Below are positions 62,875 to 64,000 of a stretch of 64,000 bases of DNA, piece by piece; within the stretch, counting starts at the first letter, position 1, and every line of letters begins with the position of its first letter. Made by a program: the position numbers and the translations under genes. The notes under the pieces were generated by a model. That model had not been told where the DNA came from and ran no database searches. It saw nothing but the letters and a program-made list of their open reading frames with translations. This stretch comes from Variovorax sp. 54 (lineage in GTDB: Bacteria; Pseudomonadota; Gammaproteobacteria; Burkholderiales; Burkholderiaceae_C), in the NCBI RefSeq assembly GCF_002754375.1, contig NZ_PEFF01000001.1, positions 3,058,501 through 3,122,500 of the forward strand, in the 5' to 3' direction.

Positions 62875-63035
62875 AGAAGGTGTGAATGAATCCGCCGTGG
62901 CCGAGCAGCCCGCCCAGGCGCGCCCCCTCAAGGCGCAAAGCGCAGCCATAGCTCGGGCTATGGCGAGCATTTGCAACGCCGAGGGGGCGTGTCTGGGCGG
63001 GATGAGCGGGCATGGCGGGTTCGTTCGCACCTTCT
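62875..63035. repeat. 160-bp near-perfect inverted repeat (MITE/REP-like element)
   Basis: The left end AGAAGGTGTGAATGAATCCG and the right end are reverse complements at about 17 of 20 positions. Inner arms CCCGCCCAG (62909-62917) and CTGGGCGGG (62993-63001), then CGCCCCCTC/GAGGGGGCG, then GCCATAG/CTATGGC around a CTCGGG centre continue the symmetry. The whole forms one long hairpin. It starts right at the stop codon of the gene at 63035-63769 and fills most of the gap before the bestrophin gene. No gene was found inside it. Confidence 0.8.
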
Positions 63036-63769
63036 CAACGTACGAGCCACAGCCCGATGGCCAAGAGGACCGCCTGCACAGCCAGCGCGATGAAGAAGGG
63101 CTTGCGCGAGGGCGTCGACATGTCCTGCAGCACTTCATGAATGCGGCGCGTGAGCAGGGCGCGCAGCGCCGGATCTTGCGCGGCGCCTTCGCCCATCGCC
63201 GGTGCGGCGGCTCCCTGCGCCGCACGCTCCTGCTGCCACTCGGCCAGCATGTCGCTCAGCGGCAGGCGGGCCAGCACGAAGCCGACCACGGTGCGCACGG
63301 CGCGGCCTTCGCCGAGCACCGGCGCGAGCTGCTGGCACAGCGCATCGGGCGACAGCCAGTCGGCCACGCGCTGCAGCCCGCCGTGCGTGCGCGGCATGGC
63401 TTCGATGCGACCCGCGATGGCGTCGCCGAGCCGCTGCGACACGGCCTCGCCGCGCGCCGCGACCAGGTGCTGCATCGCGCGGGCGCGGCCCTGCTGCACG
63501 CCGAGCAAAAAGTACACGCCGACGAACAGCGCCAGCAGCACAGCCACCAGCAACGGCGGCGACGTGATCAAGGCCACGATGGCGCCGAAACCACCGGCCC
63601 GCGCGGCCGGATTGCCCGGCCCTTGCAGCTGGCTCAGGTAATAGAAGAACACGCCGCCGCCAAGGAACAGGCCAATCAGCGCGCCCTTGATGGCCGAGCC
63701 GGCGAAGGCGAAGCCGGCCTTGGCGCCGGTGCGAACGAGAGACTGAGGGCGAGCGGGTGGTGACGACAT
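63035..63769 (-). CDS. uncharacterised membrane protein, 244 aa
   Basis: I do not recognise the family. Two N-terminal hydrophobic helices (about 28-48 with GALIGLFLGGGVFFYYL, and 60-90) are followed by a soluble helical region of about 120 residues (ARAMQHLVAARGEAVSQRLGDAIAGR and on), and then a C-terminal helix (FFIALAVQAVLLAIGLWLV). The normal length, codon pattern and AACC-free start at 63769 support a real gene. The stop codon coincides with the edge of the 160-bp palindromic element. Confidence 0.8.
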   Translation of the reverse strand: MSSPPARPQSLVRTGAKAGFAFAGSAIKGALIGLFLGGGVFFYYLSQLQGPGNPAARAGGFGAIVALITSPPLLVAVLLALFVGVYFLLGVQQGRARAMQHLVAARGEAVSQRLGDAIAGRIEAMPRTHGGLQRVADWLSPDALCQQLAPVLGEGRAVRTVVGFVLARLPLSDMLAEWQQERAAQGAAAPAMGEGAAQDPALRALLTRRIHEVLQDMSTPSRKPFFIALAVQAVLLAIGLWLVR

Positions 63770-63883
63770 GAACGGTTCCTCCGGTTTTTTTGGAAAGCCG
63801 CCTCCTGGGAGGCCGGTCGCTGGCGATCATGCCACCGCCTTCCCGCACCATAATCGCGCCACACAACAACGAGGAGGATCGCC

Positions 63884-64000
63884 ATGGGAACCGTCAGATT
63901 TCAGAAACCGACCGCTGCATTCGTCGCCGCCTCCTGGGCCGCGCTGATCATCGGTGCCATCGTCTACCTGCTCGGGCTGTGGAATGCCGCCATGCAGCTC
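63884..64000 (+). CDS. YiaA/YiaB-family inner membrane protein (5' part only)
   Basis: 39 codons are visible before the window edge. ACGAGGAGGATCGCC gives a strong ribosome site before the ATG. The start MGTVRFQKPTAAFVAASWAA and the helix running to YLLGLWNAAMQL match the two-helix YiaAB domain. These are small inner-membrane proteins of unknown function. Only the first transmembrane helix is in view. Confidence 0.7.
   Translation, partial: MGTVRFQKPTAAFVAASWAALIIGAIVYLLGLWNAAMQL

Overview
This is a 64 kb, high-GC chromosomal window from a betaproteobacterium of the Comamonadaceae. Variovorax is the best guess. The grounds are the strongly GC3-biased codons, the DUF3717/DUF1289 protein confined to Burkholderiales, a 388-aa SucC with neighbouring TerC, a type IV pilus cluster of the Burkholderiales order, and a Mn2+ riboswitch ahead of a TerC gene. 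Genes are densely packed, with many 4-bp ATGA overlaps. I saw no tRNA, rRNA, CRISPR array, prophage or intact insertion sequence.

Layout. 1-5.2 kb: an edge-truncated MFS carboxylate-type transporter, its FadR/GntR regulator, a stand-alone PDH-E1-type 2-oxoacid dehydrogenase and a divergent Lrp/AsnC regulator. 5.2-10.3 kb: a Tat-exported PhoX phosphatase behind a Pho box, the lytic transglycosylase MltA, and two OmpA-domain lipoproteins. 10.3-21.9 kb: a leftward operon (YhdP, Nit-type amidase, DctS-like kinase, DctR-like response regulator) and a rightward pair (glnE, rlpA) whose start codons lie 25 bp from yhdP. 21.9-23.4 kb: an ECF41 sigma factor with its carboxymuconolactone decarboxylase-family partner, each preceded by a TGTCACA-N16-CGTC promoter. 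23.5-28.8 kb: a diiron ferritin-like protein, a periplasmic glutathione peroxidase, and a three-gene lipid-modification operon (FAD oxidoreductase, DUF1365, cyclopropane synthase-like methyltransferase).

28.8-40.2 kb: GST, purB, a PepSY/TonB-receptor iron-uptake pair, YaeQ, two small Cys-rich proteins, TerC behind a yybP-ykoY riboswitch, small membrane proteins, a BepA-like M48 protease and moaC. 40.2-51.4 kb: type IV pili. A PglL-like O-oligosaccharyltransferase diverges from pilE-fimT-pilV-pilW-pilX-pilY1. A decayed J-domain protein gene and two tandem major pilins follow, the upstream pilin having a sigma-54 promoter. 51.4-56.8 kb: a leftward signalling block (TerC2, PP2C phosphatase, FHA protein, CHASE2 adenylate cyclase, class II cyclic-nucleotide phosphodiesterase-like MBL protein) running towards the pilins. 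56.9-64 kb: sucCD, argC, a succinate/acetate CoA-transferase, a bestrophin, a 160-bp inverted-repeat element, a membrane protein of unknown function, and the start of a YiaA/YiaB-type gene.

The strongest leads are the signalling block beside the pilins, the two matching ECF41 promoters (one possibly leaderless), the Mn2+ riboswitch with mutually exclusive stems, the PhoX Pho-box array, the tandem pilins split by a terminator, and the large palindromic element near 63 kb.
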